DNA from: JAUILA01 sp964563925 | GTDB lineage: Bacteria > Bacteroidota > Bacteroidia > Cytophagales > Cyclobacteriaceae | DNA: 64,000 nucleotides | Assembly (NCBI GenBank): GCA_964563925.1 | Contig: CAZLZD010000013.1 | Span: forward strand, 1 to 64,000 | Reading direction: 5' to 3' | Shown here: in pieces, positions 19,482 through 27,535 of the stretch | Layout: each line of letters starts with the position of its first letter | Numbering within the stretch: the stretch's first letter is position 1 | Notes under the pieces: model-generated | What the model was told of the DNA's origin: nothing | What the model saw: only the letters and a program-made list of their open reading frames with translations | Database searches by the model: none | Translations under genes and position numbers: made by a program

Positions 19482-20523
19482 GCAGTTGTCAGATATTCCC
19501 TGGTATTCAACCGAATGGTTTTCATGGAATACCATCTCCCAGTTTACCTGGGAAAACCGGTGGGTCCTGTATCTTCTGATCCTGATCCCCCTGTTTCTGC
19601 TGGTCAAGTGGATCTACCGGGCATTCTCCAGGCAAAAACTGCCCATAGCGGTAAAGAGCTCGAAATTGCGTGGTGATGTACTGACCCTGATCCGCTTCAT
19701 TCCCGATATACTGATGATCCTGTTCCTGGCGCTCCTTACCGTAGCCCTCGCCCGCCCTCAGAAAACGAATGAGAAGGTGGAACAATGGACTGAAGGCATT
19801 GACATCATGCTGGTCATTGATATTTCCCAATCCATGCAGATCGAGGATTTCAAACCCAACCGCCTGGAGGCGGCCAAGGATGTAGCCGAACAGTTTATCG
19901 ACGGGCGGTTCCAGGACCGGATCGGGATGGTCATCTTTTCCGGGGATGCCTATTCACTATCTCCGCTCACTACCGATTACGAACTATTGAAAAACTATAT
20001 CCAGGACATCAATTTTGACATGATTGAAAACCGGGGTACGGCAATCGGATCAGCGCTGGCCGTGGCCACCAACCGTATGCGGGAATCTGAAAGTGCCTCC
20101 AAGGTGGTGATCCTGCTTAGTGACGGGGACAATACCGCGGGAAACATTGACCCTGTCACAGCGGCAAATATTGCTTCAGCCTACGGCATCAAGCTCTACA
20201 CCATCGCCATTGGCAAAGAAGGCAAGGTGCCTTTTGGAAAGGATTTCTTTGGCCGCCCCAGGATGGTGGAAAACACGATGGACGAAACCACGCTGAGAGA
20301 AATAGCCCGTATCGGATCGGGAGAGTTTTTCCGCGTATCGGATAACGAGGCGCTTAACCGTGTTTTCCAGCTGATCGATGAATACGAAAAAGCCGAAATT
20401 CAGGAAACACGGTACCGGGATACGTCTGACTTTTACCGGGTGTATATGTATTGGGCCGTGTGCCTCTTTTTGTTGTGGCTCCTCCTTAAATCGACATTCA
20501 TAACCAATGTCCTGTATGATTAG
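19474..20523 (+). CDS. batA: BatA-type VWA domain membrane protein
   Basis: A 349-residue BatA-like protein: two N-terminal transmembrane helices (about 30-48 and 78-94), a VWA domain with the MIDAS motif DISQS (116-120) and TTDYE, and a C-terminal transmembrane helix (VYMYWAVCLFLLWLLL). Bat proteins are associated with aerotolerance and envelope stress in Bacteroides, but the mechanism is not settled. In most Bacteroidota batB, batC, batD and batE follow; here the cluster stops and yggS follows. The start overlaps the previous gene by 8 bases. Confidence 0.88.
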   Translation: MDEQLSDIPWYSTEWFSWNTISQFTWENRWVLYLLILIPLFLLVKWIYRAFSRQKLPIAVKSSKLRGDVLTLIRFIPDILMILFLALLTVALARPQKTNEKVEQWTEGIDIMLVIDISQSMQIEDFKPNRLEAAKDVAEQFIDGRFQDRIGMVIFSGDAYSLSPLTTDYELLKNYIQDINFDMIENRGTAIGSALAVATNRMRESESASKVVILLSDGDNTAGNIDPVTAANIASAYGIKLYTIAIGKEGKVPFGKDFFGRPRMVENTMDETTLREIARIGSGEFFRVSDNEALNRVFQLIDEYEKAEIQETRYRDTSDFYRVYMYWAVCLFLLWLLLKSTFITNVLYD

Positions 20524-20527
20524 GGAG
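20522..20527 (+). promoter_or_regulatory. Ribosome binding site of yggS
   Basis: AGGGAG overlaps the batA stop codon and is 9 bases from the ATG at 20537. The two later ATGs of the GACTAT repeat are 15 and 21 bases away, so this site favours the first ATG. Confidence 0.55.
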
Positions 20528-20554
20528 ACTAAGACTATGACTATGACTATGACT
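20528..20554 (+). repeat. GACTAT hexanucleotide repeat at the yggS start
   Basis: About four imperfect units of ACTATG/ACTAAG cover the start region of yggS. Because the unit is six bases, gain or loss keeps the frame and only changes the number of Met-Thr pairs and the spacing from the ribosome binding site. Confidence 0.7.
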
Positions 20555-21223
20555 AAGAATATATCGGATAACATAGCGGAGTTTAAAAAACAGCTGGAAG
20601 GGAAAGACTGTATACTGGTGGCAGTGAGCAAAACAAAGCCGGTATCAGACATAGAGCAGGCCTATGAGACGGGTCACCGGGTGTTCGGGGAGAATAAGGT
20701 TCAGGAGCTTACCGATAAATACGAGCAACTGCCTAAAGACATTGAATGGCATATGATCGGGCACCTGCAGCGCAACAAGGTAAAATACATCGCCGGATTC
20801 GTTGCATTGATCCATTCGGTCGACAGTCCCCGGCTGTTGCGAGCCATAAATAAGGAAGGCCGGAAGGCAGACCGAAAAATACCCTGCCTGCTTCAGGTAC
20901 ATATCGCCGAAGAAGAATCAAAATACGGGTTTGATGAAGGGGAAATCACCGCGCTGCTGGATGAAGGTATCTTCGAAGACCTTCCCTTCGTTGAGGTACG
21001 GGGGCTGATGGGAATGGCCACATTTACCGATGACCAGACTAAAATCCGCCGTGAATTTGAAACGCTCGCACAATTGTTCAGGCGCCTGAAAGAAAGAAAT
21101 TTGCCGGAGAATGTGAAAATGGAAGTACTCTCTATGGGAATGAGTGGAGATTATGAAATTGCACTGGACCTGGGCAGCAATATGGTCCGGGTAGGCAGCG
21201 CCATATTCGGGGCCAGAAACTGA
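20537..21223 (+). CDS. yggS: YggS/PROSC family PLP-binding protein
   Basis: About 228 residues of the PLP homeostasis family (YggS, YlmE, PROSC). The PLP lysine lies in LVAVSKTKP, and VFGENKVQEL, EWHMIGHLQRNK and the C-terminal SMGMSGDYEIA and VRVGSAIFG are family blocks. It maintains the free pyridoxal phosphate pool. Start choice: a GACTAT hexamer repeated at the gene start offers ATGs at 20537, 20543 and 20549 in frame (MTMTMT). The first has AGGGAG (20522-20527) at good spacing and is chosen. The frame is open back to 20507, inside batA. Confidence 0.93.
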   Translation: MTMTMTKNISDNIAEFKKQLEGKDCILVAVSKTKPVSDIEQAYETGHRVFGENKVQELTDKYEQLPKDIEWHMIGHLQRNKVKYIAGFVALIHSVDSPRLLRAINKEGRKADRKIPCLLQVHIAEEESKYGFDEGEITALLDEGIFEDLPFVEVRGLMGMATFTDDQTKIRREFETLAQLFRRLKERNLPENVKMEVLSMGMSGDYEIALDLGSNMVRVGSAIFGARN

Positions 21224-21228
21224 TCGTT

Positions 21229-21615
21229 ATGAACAACCGTCAAATACTGATTATAGCGGGGATTTCAGGGGCGATTGCCGTCGGGTTGGGTGCATTCGGC
21301 GCTCACGGACTTGAACCCATGTTGCGGTTGGCCGGCCGGCTTGATACGTTTGAAACAGCCGTCAGGTACCACTTTTATCACACCCTGCTCCTGCTCGGGC
21401 TGGCAGCTCTTGAAGGGCGAATCCACAGGAAATACCTTCGCATTTCTGCCTCGCTGGCTGCGGTGGGTATCGCTGTGTTCAGTGGTTCGCTGTATGTACT
21501 TTGCCTTACGGAGCTGACCTGGCTGGGGGCAGTCACACCGCTGGGGGGAGCCTGTTTTATCGGTGCATGGATAGCCCTGGCAGCAGGTGCCATAAAAAAA
21601 GCCGGACATTTCTGA
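21229..21615 (+). CDS. DUF423 family small membrane protein
   Basis: A 128-residue protein with about four transmembrane helices and the DUF423 hallmarks GAFGAHGL near the N-terminus and VRYHFYHTLLLL in the middle. The family (YgdD-like) is widespread in bacteria and has no known function. It follows yggS by 5 bases. Its last codons (KKAGHF) are encoded by the terminator stem of the convergent DUF1573 gene. Confidence 0.9.
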   Translation: MNNRQILIIAGISGAIAVGLGAFGAHGLEPMLRLAGRLDTFETAVRYHFYHTLLLLGLAALEGRIHRKYLRISASLAAVGIAVFSGSLYVLCLTELTWLGAVTPLGGACFIGAWIALAAGAIKKAGHF

Positions 21616-21621
21616 CCGGCT
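21594..21621 (-). terminator. Rho-independent terminator of the DUF1573 gene
   Basis: A 6-bp stem (21600-21605 with 21616-21621) with a 10-base loop; on the minus strand it is followed by seven T. It lies 24 bases past the DUF1573 stop and inside the 3' end of the DUF423 gene. Confidence 0.8.
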
Positions 21622-21645
21622 CTGCATTTAGGTTGAATAGTATTT

Positions 21646-22059
21646 TTATTCTGTGTCGTCCTCTTTGGGAAGCACATTGGTCACAATGGTAATCCGGTTT
21701 CTTGGATTCACTGCATTGGAGACAATTGTGATAATTTTATTCTGACGTCCCATCTTTCCGGCACTGTTAAACAGGATGGTGATGGACGCTTCTTCACCGG
21801 GTGCGATGGGTTCCCTTGGCCATTCGCTGGCGGTACATCCGCAAGTCACCTGGACATTGGTGATCAGCAGCGGTTCATTTCCCGTATTTTCAAATGTGAA
21901 GGTATGCTTTACCTTGTCACCCTGGTGAATATCGCCGAAATCAAACTCATCTTCCTCGAAAGTCATCACCGGGCCATTTTTTACCTCTACGGTGGTTTCC
22001 TGGGCGTAGGCACTGAACATCACAAAAATGCCAAAAAGTAACGTAGCAAAAGTTTTCAT
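21646..22059 (-). CDS. DUF1573 family secreted protein
   Basis: A 137-residue protein with a signal peptide (about residues 1-19). The mature part is an immunoglobulin-like beta sandwich of the DUF1573 family, with FDFGDIHQGDKVKHTF, the Cys pair in VTCGCTASEWP and FNSAGKMG. Such proteins are abundant in Bacteroidota and resemble HYDIN/ASPM-type domains; function is unknown. It has its own terminator and is about 70 bases downstream of the helicase gene. Confidence 0.88.
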   Translation of the reverse strand: MKTFATLLFGIFVMFSAYAQETTVEVKNGPVMTFEEDEFDFGDIHQGDKVKHTFTFENTGNEPLLITNVQVTCGCTASEWPREPIAPGEEASITILFNSAGKMGRQNKIITIVSNAVNPRNRITIVTNVLPKEDDTE

Positions 22060-22132
22060 AAGCCTCTGGTTTATCTGTCAAATATAATTGATAATTTCCT
22101 TTCATCCATAACCCCGATCAACTTTGAAGAGT

Positions 22133-23536
22133 TCACCGGAAGAACTTTGCATGAAAATTCACTAAAAAAAGTTCCTTCGTCGCACGAGTTATGGCCGTAT
22201 ATAACCATTTAACGTACGATTGATTGATTCCGTTTTCTTCCGTTAAGTAACCCTGATCCACGAACACCGCCGGCCATTGCCCTCCCTGTGACTTATGACA
22301 GGTCAGGGCGTAGGCAAACTTCACCTGGAGGGCATTCAGGTACTTATCCTTCCTGATCATTTCTCTCCGTTCCGTTTTGGAACCGGCATCAGCATAAGAT
22401 TCCGATACCTCACGATAAAGACGGCGGTCCTCTTCTTCTGAGAGTGCCGGCCCCGGGCTGTGCAGTGTATCCAGCATCACATTGGCTTCAAAAGGCTCCT
22501 CGTCCGGATAATCAAGCAACCGTAGTCTGAGGGTGGCATACCTGAGTCCGTACATTTCCTCGGTGGTTACGATCTTCATGACCTCGGCAAAATCGCCATT
22601 GGCAATAAATCGGTTTTTCCCTTCCCCCGGTGCATAGAGATAGTTATTACGGACCACCATGAGCAATTCGCCGGCCTCAATTTCATTCTCATAGAAATGA
22701 ATCTGGTGACGAATATACTGATTGTATTGGTTGGCCGATCGATTGGAGCGGCATATGAGAATGGTTTGCTCCGGTCCGAATTTGTCATAGGCATACCGCA
22801 GGCCTTCCTCCAGGCGTTCGCCGGTCATGCGGAAAATATCCGGGTATCCGCCGGTGTGCAGGCTGATTTCAGGTGTTTTTTGCGACAGCAACTGCCTTAA
22901 GCGGGTGGCATTCATGAGAATTCCGGATCCCATTTCCTGCCTCATGACCTCGGTAAGGGTAACCTCGATCACATGCGCACCCATGCTGCGGGTGAGATAC
23001 TCCTTATCCAGTGCCACACTTCTTTCCTGTCCCACCGGGGGCAGTTGCGCATTATCTCCGATAAGAATGAGCTTATTGGATGAACCGGAGGCGAACAGAT
23101 AGGAAAAAACATCCTTCAGCAATCCGGCTGCCCCAAATCCCTGTGATTCGTAAATCATGGATGCTTCATCAATGATGGCGATCAGGTTATCTTTTTTGGT
23201 GTTAATGACCTCAAAAGACGGCCGGTCCCCAGTATCGGATACCAGGCGGTAGATGCGCTTATGTATGGTGAATGCCATCCTGCCGGCATACTGTGACATG
23301 ACCTTTGCGGCACGGCCGGTGGGAGCCATGAGTACATAATCTGCCCCGAAATCAGGTAATACCCTGACCAGGGTACTTACCAGGGTGGTTTTCCCGGTCC
23401 CTGCGTAGCCGCGCAGGAGAAGCACCGTCCGCGGGTGCGGCGAATCAATAAATTTATCGAGTGCGTGAAAAAAGGTTTGCTGTCCTTCCGTAGGCTCAAA
23501 GGGAAATCTTCGTGCTATGGAGGCAGAAAGCCTCAT
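22133..23536 (-). CDS. RecD-like ATP-dependent DNA helicase
   Basis: A 467-residue superfamily 1 helicase of the RecD2/Pif1-like group. Walker A is GYAGTGKTT (residues 43-51), motif II IIDEASMI, motif III GDNAQLPPVG, and the C-terminal UvrD-like block with ALTCHKSQGGQW and YTAITRATKELFLV. It lacks the long N-terminal region of RecD2 and is the compact form common in Bacteroidota. It is not part of a RecBCD locus. The ATG overlaps the stop of the thioesterase gene (ATGA). Confidence 0.93.
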   Translation of the reverse strand: MRLSASIARRFPFEPTEGQQTFFHALDKFIDSPHPRTVLLLRGYAGTGKTTLVSTLVRVLPDFGADYVLMAPTGRAAKVMSQYAGRMAFTIHKRIYRLVSDTGDRPSFEVINTKKDNLIAIIDEASMIYESQGFGAAGLLKDVFSYLFASGSSNKLILIGDNAQLPPVGQERSVALDKEYLTRSMGAHVIEVTLTEVMRQEMGSGILMNATRLRQLLSQKTPEISLHTGGYPDIFRMTGERLEEGLRYAYDKFGPEQTILICRSNRSANQYNQYIRHQIHFYENEIEAGELLMVVRNNYLYAPGEGKNRFIANGDFAEVMKIVTTEEMYGLRYATLRLRLLDYPDEEPFEANVMLDTLHSPGPALSEEEDRRLYREVSESYADAGSKTERREMIRKDKYLNALQVKFAYALTCHKSQGGQWPAVFVDQGYLTEENGINQSYVKWLYTAITRATKELFLVNFHAKFFR

Positions 23537-23973
23537 TGAGCCCGGGAAGGGAAAATTGTGACCATCGTGGTGGTGGCCTTGGCGATCAGGGTTTCAACAC
23601 CCGCCGATGCGGTATAGATCTCTGCTTCACAGAACTGCAGTTTCTTTCCGGGTTTCACCACATAGCCTTTGGCAATGATTTCATCGCCCGCACCGGGGTG
23701 AAAATAGGAGACCTTTATCTCGCCGGTCACTACGTGGTGATCATCCGGAACCACTGTATACGCGGCGAAACCGGCTACAATATCAGCCAGTGTGGCAATC
23801 ACTCCGCCATGTACAAGGCCCTTTTGCTGCTTATGTTCCTGACGGATCGGCATGCGCCCTTCCGTTCGTCCGTATTCAACGCGGTCCAGCGAGAATCCAA
23901 TGAGGTGCATAAAATGCTGACGCTTTAAGAATTCCTCCACCCGCTTACGGTATTGCGTATTGCTTATTTCCAT
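23533..23973 (-). CDS. PaaI/YiiD-type hotdog thioesterase
   Basis: A 146-residue hotdog-fold protein of the PaaI thioesterase group, with the family block HGGVIATLADIVAGFAAY and VTGEIKVSYFHPG. It should hydrolyse an acyl-CoA; which one is unknown. The frame is open to 24192, but the ATG at 23973 begins the conserved domain and avoids antisense overlap with the divergent Nudix gene. It is coupled to the helicase gene by an ATGA overlap. Confidence 0.88.
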   Translation of the reverse strand: MEISNTQYRKRVEEFLKRQHFMHLIGFSLDRVEYGRTEGRMPIRQEHKQQKGLVHGGVIATLADIVAGFAAYTVVPDDHHVVTGEIKVSYFHPGAGDEIIAKGYVVKPGKKLQFCEAEIYTASAGVETLIAKATTTMVTIFPSRAQ

Positions 23974-24020
23974 CGATCCGTTAATTTGCTCACAAAAATA
24001 TGAAAAGCCACGAGGGTGAC

Positions 24021-24497
24021 ATGAACGAACTGCGAACAATTTACGGAAACAAAGTACGCATAAGGGCCTGCGGTATTGCCGTTCATCAAAACAGTGTGCT
24101 GCTGGTACGACATAAAGGGCTGGGAGAATCCAACGAACTGTGGAGCTTTCCCGGGGGCGGGGTGGAGTTTGGTGAAAGCCTGGAGAATGCACTGGAGAGG
24201 GAATTCCTTGAAGAAACCGGACTTGAGGTATCCGCAGGCAAACAGATGTTTGTGTACGAATTCATCAAAAAGCCTCTCCACGCTGTGGAAATCTATTTCA
24301 GAGTGGAAATAAAGGGCGGCAGCCTGGCTACCGGGAAAGATCCTGAACTACCCGATGAGTCGCAGTATCTTCAGGAAGTAAAATTTGTGACTTTTGACAA
24401 AATCCGGCTTATGGAGAATGAGGTGAAACATGAAATCCTCAGGCACACACGTAGTCTTGACGCACTTTTAAATCTCTCCGGATATTTTAAATTCTGA
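24021..24497 (+). CDS. Nudix hydrolase
   Basis: A 158-residue Nudix protein. The Nudix box (G-x5-E-x7-R-E-F-L-E-E-T-G-L) spans residues 46-68, complete with all metal-binding Glu residues. Substrates of this family are nucleoside diphosphate derivatives; the specific one cannot be read. The frame starts at 24000, but the ATG at 24021 follows a GAGGG sequence and is preferred. The gene is divergent from the thioesterase gene. Confidence 0.9.
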   Translation: MNELRTIYGNKVRIRACGIAVHQNSVLLVRHKGLGESNELWSFPGGGVEFGESLENALEREFLEETGLEVSAGKQMFVYEFIKKPLHAVEIYFRVEIKGGSLATGKDPELPDESQYLQEVKFVTFDKIRLMENEVKHEILRHTRSLDALLNLSGYFKF

Positions 24498-24582
24498 GAC
24501 CATTTGTGTAAAATAGCCTCTTCATTCATTATGTTTTACCTCTCAAAATCTTTATTATTGCACATAAAAATTTGCTGAAATA

Positions 24583-25392
24583 ATGAACCTGACCAAAATC
24601 CTTTCGATAATTTTCCTGGCTGGCAGTATTGGGCTTGCCTTTTATCTCGGTTCCAACATTAAGGAAACGATCGACGAGCGTGAATTGATTTCCGAGCGTG
24701 AGCAAGCGGTCATCAACAAGCTTATGTTTATCCGCGAAGCAGAAATTGTATACCAGGAAGTAAAAGGAAACTATACGGATAACTGGGATTCATTGATCAA
24801 TTTTATCCAGAACGGCAGTTTCCCCATTGTGGAGAAAAAAGAAACGATTATCACCCTGAGTTATGGTGCAGACAGTGTTATCGTCACCTACGATACACTG
24901 GAAATCATCTCCGCCAAAGAAAGGATTTTTAAAGCTTCCTACAACGTGAACGCAGCCAATGACGGGACGTTTGTGGAATTCAAAGCCAATGTGGGTGACA
25001 AGGTAAACCGGGGAGATGTGGCCTACGAACTGAACCAGAATGGTAAAATCGTTGGGCATAAATTTAAGGACGGCGGCACCGTAACGTCCACTGTGGATAT
25101 TTCCCGCGGGGAGAGCGTGGAAAAAGGTGATTTTCTCATGACCCTTGAAGACACTAAATTCAATCCGAATATTGATCTGAGCCGTATCGCCTATGTACCC
25201 GGCAAGGAAAATGTTAAGTTTGAGATTTACGCAAACGAGATCGAAAAAGGTAACGTATTCGTGGACGTAATCGAAGTAAAGAACCCCGAGCCTTTTGACC
25301 GGACACGTTCTGAGGACAGCGAATTCGCCAACAGGCGTCCGCTGCGATTCGGTTCAAGAACTAATGTTACAACCTCTGGAAACTGGGAATAA
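24583..25392 (+). CDS. Uncharacterised membrane-anchored protein next to DUF3822
   Basis: A 269-residue protein I do not recognise. One N-terminal transmembrane helix (about 6-26) is followed by a charged helix (to about 70) reading into IREAEIVYQEVKGNYTDNWDSL, which resembles the helix-then-loop start of pilin-like proteins. A beta-rich middle with two GDKVNRGD / GESVEKGD turns resembles the hairpins of biotinyl/lipoyl or HlyD-like domains, and a polar tail closes the protein. The bulk is predicted to lie outside the inner membrane. The next gene, DUF3822, starts 3 bases after the stop, and coaD follows that, so the three form one unit. Confidence 0.7.
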   Translation: MNLTKILSIIFLAGSIGLAFYLGSNIKETIDERELISEREQAVINKLMFIREAEIVYQEVKGNYTDNWDSLINFIQNGSFPIVEKKETIITLSYGADSVIVTYDTLEIISAKERIFKASYNVNAANDGTFVEFKANVGDKVNRGDVAYELNQNGKIVGHKFKDGGTVTSTVDISRGESVEKGDFLMTLEDTKFNPNIDLSRIAYVPGKENVKFEIYANEIEKGNVFVDVIEVKNPEPFDRTRSEDSEFANRRPLRFGSRTNVTTSGNWE

Positions 25393-25395
25393 GAA

Positions 25396-26289
25396 TTGGA
25401 AAAAGCCACAGCCAAAGCCAATTACAAACTTGTACACAAGGTTAAAGATGATAAGTTTGATGTAGATCAGCTTCATCACTACAACCTTCACATGGCCATT
25501 GGCCCCAGGGATCTTCAACTCGCGGTGGTGGATAATGAAACCAACCGGTGTTTGTTGCTTGAAGATTACATCCTGGCCAGCGTGTCATCCTACCAGGAAC
25601 TCAAGGAACTGCTGACCACGATTTTTGACTCGCATCAGCTGCTTACCGCGGGTTTCTGGAAAAAGGTACGTATTGCCATCAAGAATAATAAATTCTCCCT
25701 TGTACCGGCACCCCTGTTTGTTAAGGATGCCCTGAAAGATTACCTGTCACTGAACAGCCAGGTAAATGAAGACCGGGAAAAAATTCTCTATTACAAGCAT
25801 ATTCATACCGACGCCATTTGTGTATTTGCCGTCCATAAGGTACTCTATGACTGGCTTGAAGGACTCTACCCCAATGCGGAGGTCGGATTTATCCACCAGA
25901 GCAGTGCCATCATTGAAGGAGTAATAAATTATGGCGCGAACCACCGCAACGACAGCATGTTCATTTATATTGACCGCTTTAAGCTTCATGTGGTTACATT
26001 GCGCGATCAGAAACTCGAATATTACAACCAGTTTGTCATTAAGGAGTTTAACGATTACATCAAGTACATCATGCTGGTACTGAAAGGGCTCCACCGGGAT
26101 CAGAACAAATCGAAAGTTGCCTTGTGGGGATATATAGGCCGAGAATCAGCGCATTTTCGTGAGTTTCACCGGTACATTCAGAACCTCTCATTTGGTGACC
26201 GTCCCGGGTACCTGAAATACGGTTATGTGTTTGACGAGATCCAGGACCACCAGTATTTCGACCTGTACAGTATGCATCTTTGCGACTGA
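25396..26289 (+). CDS. DUF3822 family protein
   Basis: A 297-residue member of DUF3822, a Bacteroidota family whose solved members are reported to have an actin-like (ASKHA) fold; no enzymatic role is established. Visible blocks are LAVVDNE near residue 35, SSAIIEG near 175 and FIYIDRFKLHVV near 195, placed like the two halves of an actin-type fold. It begins with TTG at 25396, 3 bases after the membrane protein gene, and ends 3 bases before coaD. In related genomes the 16S rRNA methyltransferase gene rsmD is often nearby; here it is not. Confidence 0.8.
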   Translation: MEKATAKANYKLVHKVKDDKFDVDQLHHYNLHMAIGPRDLQLAVVDNETNRCLLLEDYILASVSSYQELKELLTTIFDSHQLLTAGFWKKVRIAIKNNKFSLVPAPLFVKDALKDYLSLNSQVNEDREKILYYKHIHTDAICVFAVHKVLYDWLEGLYPNAEVGFIHQSSAIIEGVINYGANHRNDSMFIYIDRFKLHVVTLRDQKLEYYNQFVIKEFNDYIKYIMLVLKGLHRDQNKSKVALWGYIGRESAHFREFHRYIQNLSFGDRPGYLKYGYVFDEIQDHQYFDLYSMHLCD

Positions 26290-26292
26290 CGC

Positions 26293-26751
26293 ATGGCACG
26301 CATTGCAATTTTTCCCGGTTCATTCGACCCCTTCACAAAAGGCCATGAGGATATCGTATTACGAGGCCTGGAACTGTTTGATGAGGTAATCATTGCCATC
26401 GGCCATAATTCCAGTAAGCATAACCGCTACTTCGAAATCGATAAAATGGTTAGCTGTATCGAATCAGCTTTCGAAGGAAACGACCGGGTTTCGGTAAAGC
26501 TTTATAACGAACTGACTGCCGATCTGGCCCGCAAGCTGGGCGCCCGCTTTCTGCTCCGCGGACTTCGCAATACCACGGATTTTGAGTATGAGAACAGTAT
26601 TTCACAGGTTAACAAATACCTCAACGAATCCCTTGAATCGGTATTCCTTATAACTTCCCCTGAATTTGCGGCGATTAGTTCGACAATCATCCGGGAAGTG
26701 CACCGGTATGGCGGGGATGTGGCCCCTTTTCTTCCCTATTCCCTGGATTAG
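26293..26751 (+). CDS. coaD: Phosphopantetheine adenylyltransferase
   Basis: A 152-residue CoaD, which transfers AMP to 4'-phosphopantetheine in the penultimate step of coenzyme A synthesis. The nucleotidyltransferase motif T-x-G-H is at residues 15-18 (FPGSFDPFTKGH), and RGLRNTTDFEYE and ISSTIIRE are the family phosphate-binding blocks. Length is normal. It is the third gene of the unit with the membrane protein and DUF3822. Its stop overlaps that of the convergent Nudix gene by 4 bases (26748-26751). Confidence 0.97.
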   Translation: MARIAIFPGSFDPFTKGHEDIVLRGLELFDEVIIAIGHNSSKHNRYFEIDKMVSCIESAFEGNDRVSVKLYNELTADLARKLGARFLLRGLRNTTDFEYENSISQVNKYLNESLESVFLITSPEFAAISSTIIREVHRYGGDVAPFLPYSLD

Positions 26752-27443
26752 TTTTCGCCGGCTTCGGCTGTTTCTTTCTCCTTTCGGTAATACATGTCAA
26801 AAACAAAGGCAATCGATTTATAGGAATGCTGTAAGGCATGGTACACTTCCTTCGGTGTCATCCACCGGACTTCCTCGATATCTTCCTCCAGCTGGGGCTT
26901 CATTTTATTGTCCTTCACGATATCCATGGCAAACCACACCGTCTTTTTCAGGATTTTTTTGCGCTTCATGGTATAGGTATGCCAGGTCGTGCAGATCTTA
27001 TGCTGTAAATTGACTTTGATATTGCACTCTTCCTCCACTTCCCGCTTGGCTGCAACGCGGTTTTTTTCCTTCTTCTCCAGTTTTCCCTTTGGCAGATCCC
27101 ACTTTTTCATGCGGTAAATCATGAGGGCTTTTTCTCCCTTCCTGACAAGTCCGCCCGCTGCCTTTATGATCTTGAATTTTTTCTTGAGAAACTTCCGGAT
27201 CAGCTGGTAGTCATCCACGGTCACCGTCAGCATCAGCAAGCCCTGCGGGGTCGTATGATCGAGGAGATCCAGCAGAAGGTCCATATCTTCCGTACGGGCA
27301 TGGCGGATCCAGACCCTGTTGAGCAGCTTAGGGGGCGTGATGGGCTCGGTTGCCGCATTGATCACCAGGTTAAAATCCTTTTTCTGGATTTTATGAGCCG
27401 ATGGCAAAATGGTTACCGGAATGTCATTGATGAAGAGATTCAT
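26748..27443 (-). CDS. Two-domain Nudix protein
   Basis: About 231 residues from the ATG at 27443 (a TTG at 27458 extends the frame by five codons). The N-terminal half (about 1-95) is a separate domain of unknown role. The C-terminal half is a Nudix domain with LPKGKLEKKE then KREVEEECNI. The Gly that normally follows the EExG core is Asn here, a deviation from the consensus; the metal-binding Glu residues are kept. It is divergent from pyrE and convergent with coaD. A housecleaning or nucleotide-sugar hydrolase role is possible but not shown. Confidence 0.82.
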   Translation of the reverse strand: MNLFINDIPVTILPSAHKIQKKDFNLVINAATEPITPPKLLNRVWIRHARTEDMDLLLDLLDHTTPQGLLMLTVTVDDYQLIRKFLKKKFKIIKAAGGLVRKGEKALMIYRMKKWDLPKGKLEKKEKNRVAAKREVEEECNIKVNLQHKICTTWHTYTMKRKKILKKTVWFAMDIVKDNKMKPQLEEDIEEVRWMTPKEVYHALQHSYKSIAFVFDMYYRKEKETAEAGEN

Positions 27444-27535
27444 CCAGAGAATGGCCAAATGTTATCTCACAAATGAAAAGAAATTATGTTATCCCACCAA
27501 TAGATATTCCGTTTTTTAATAGATAATTTAGCGGC

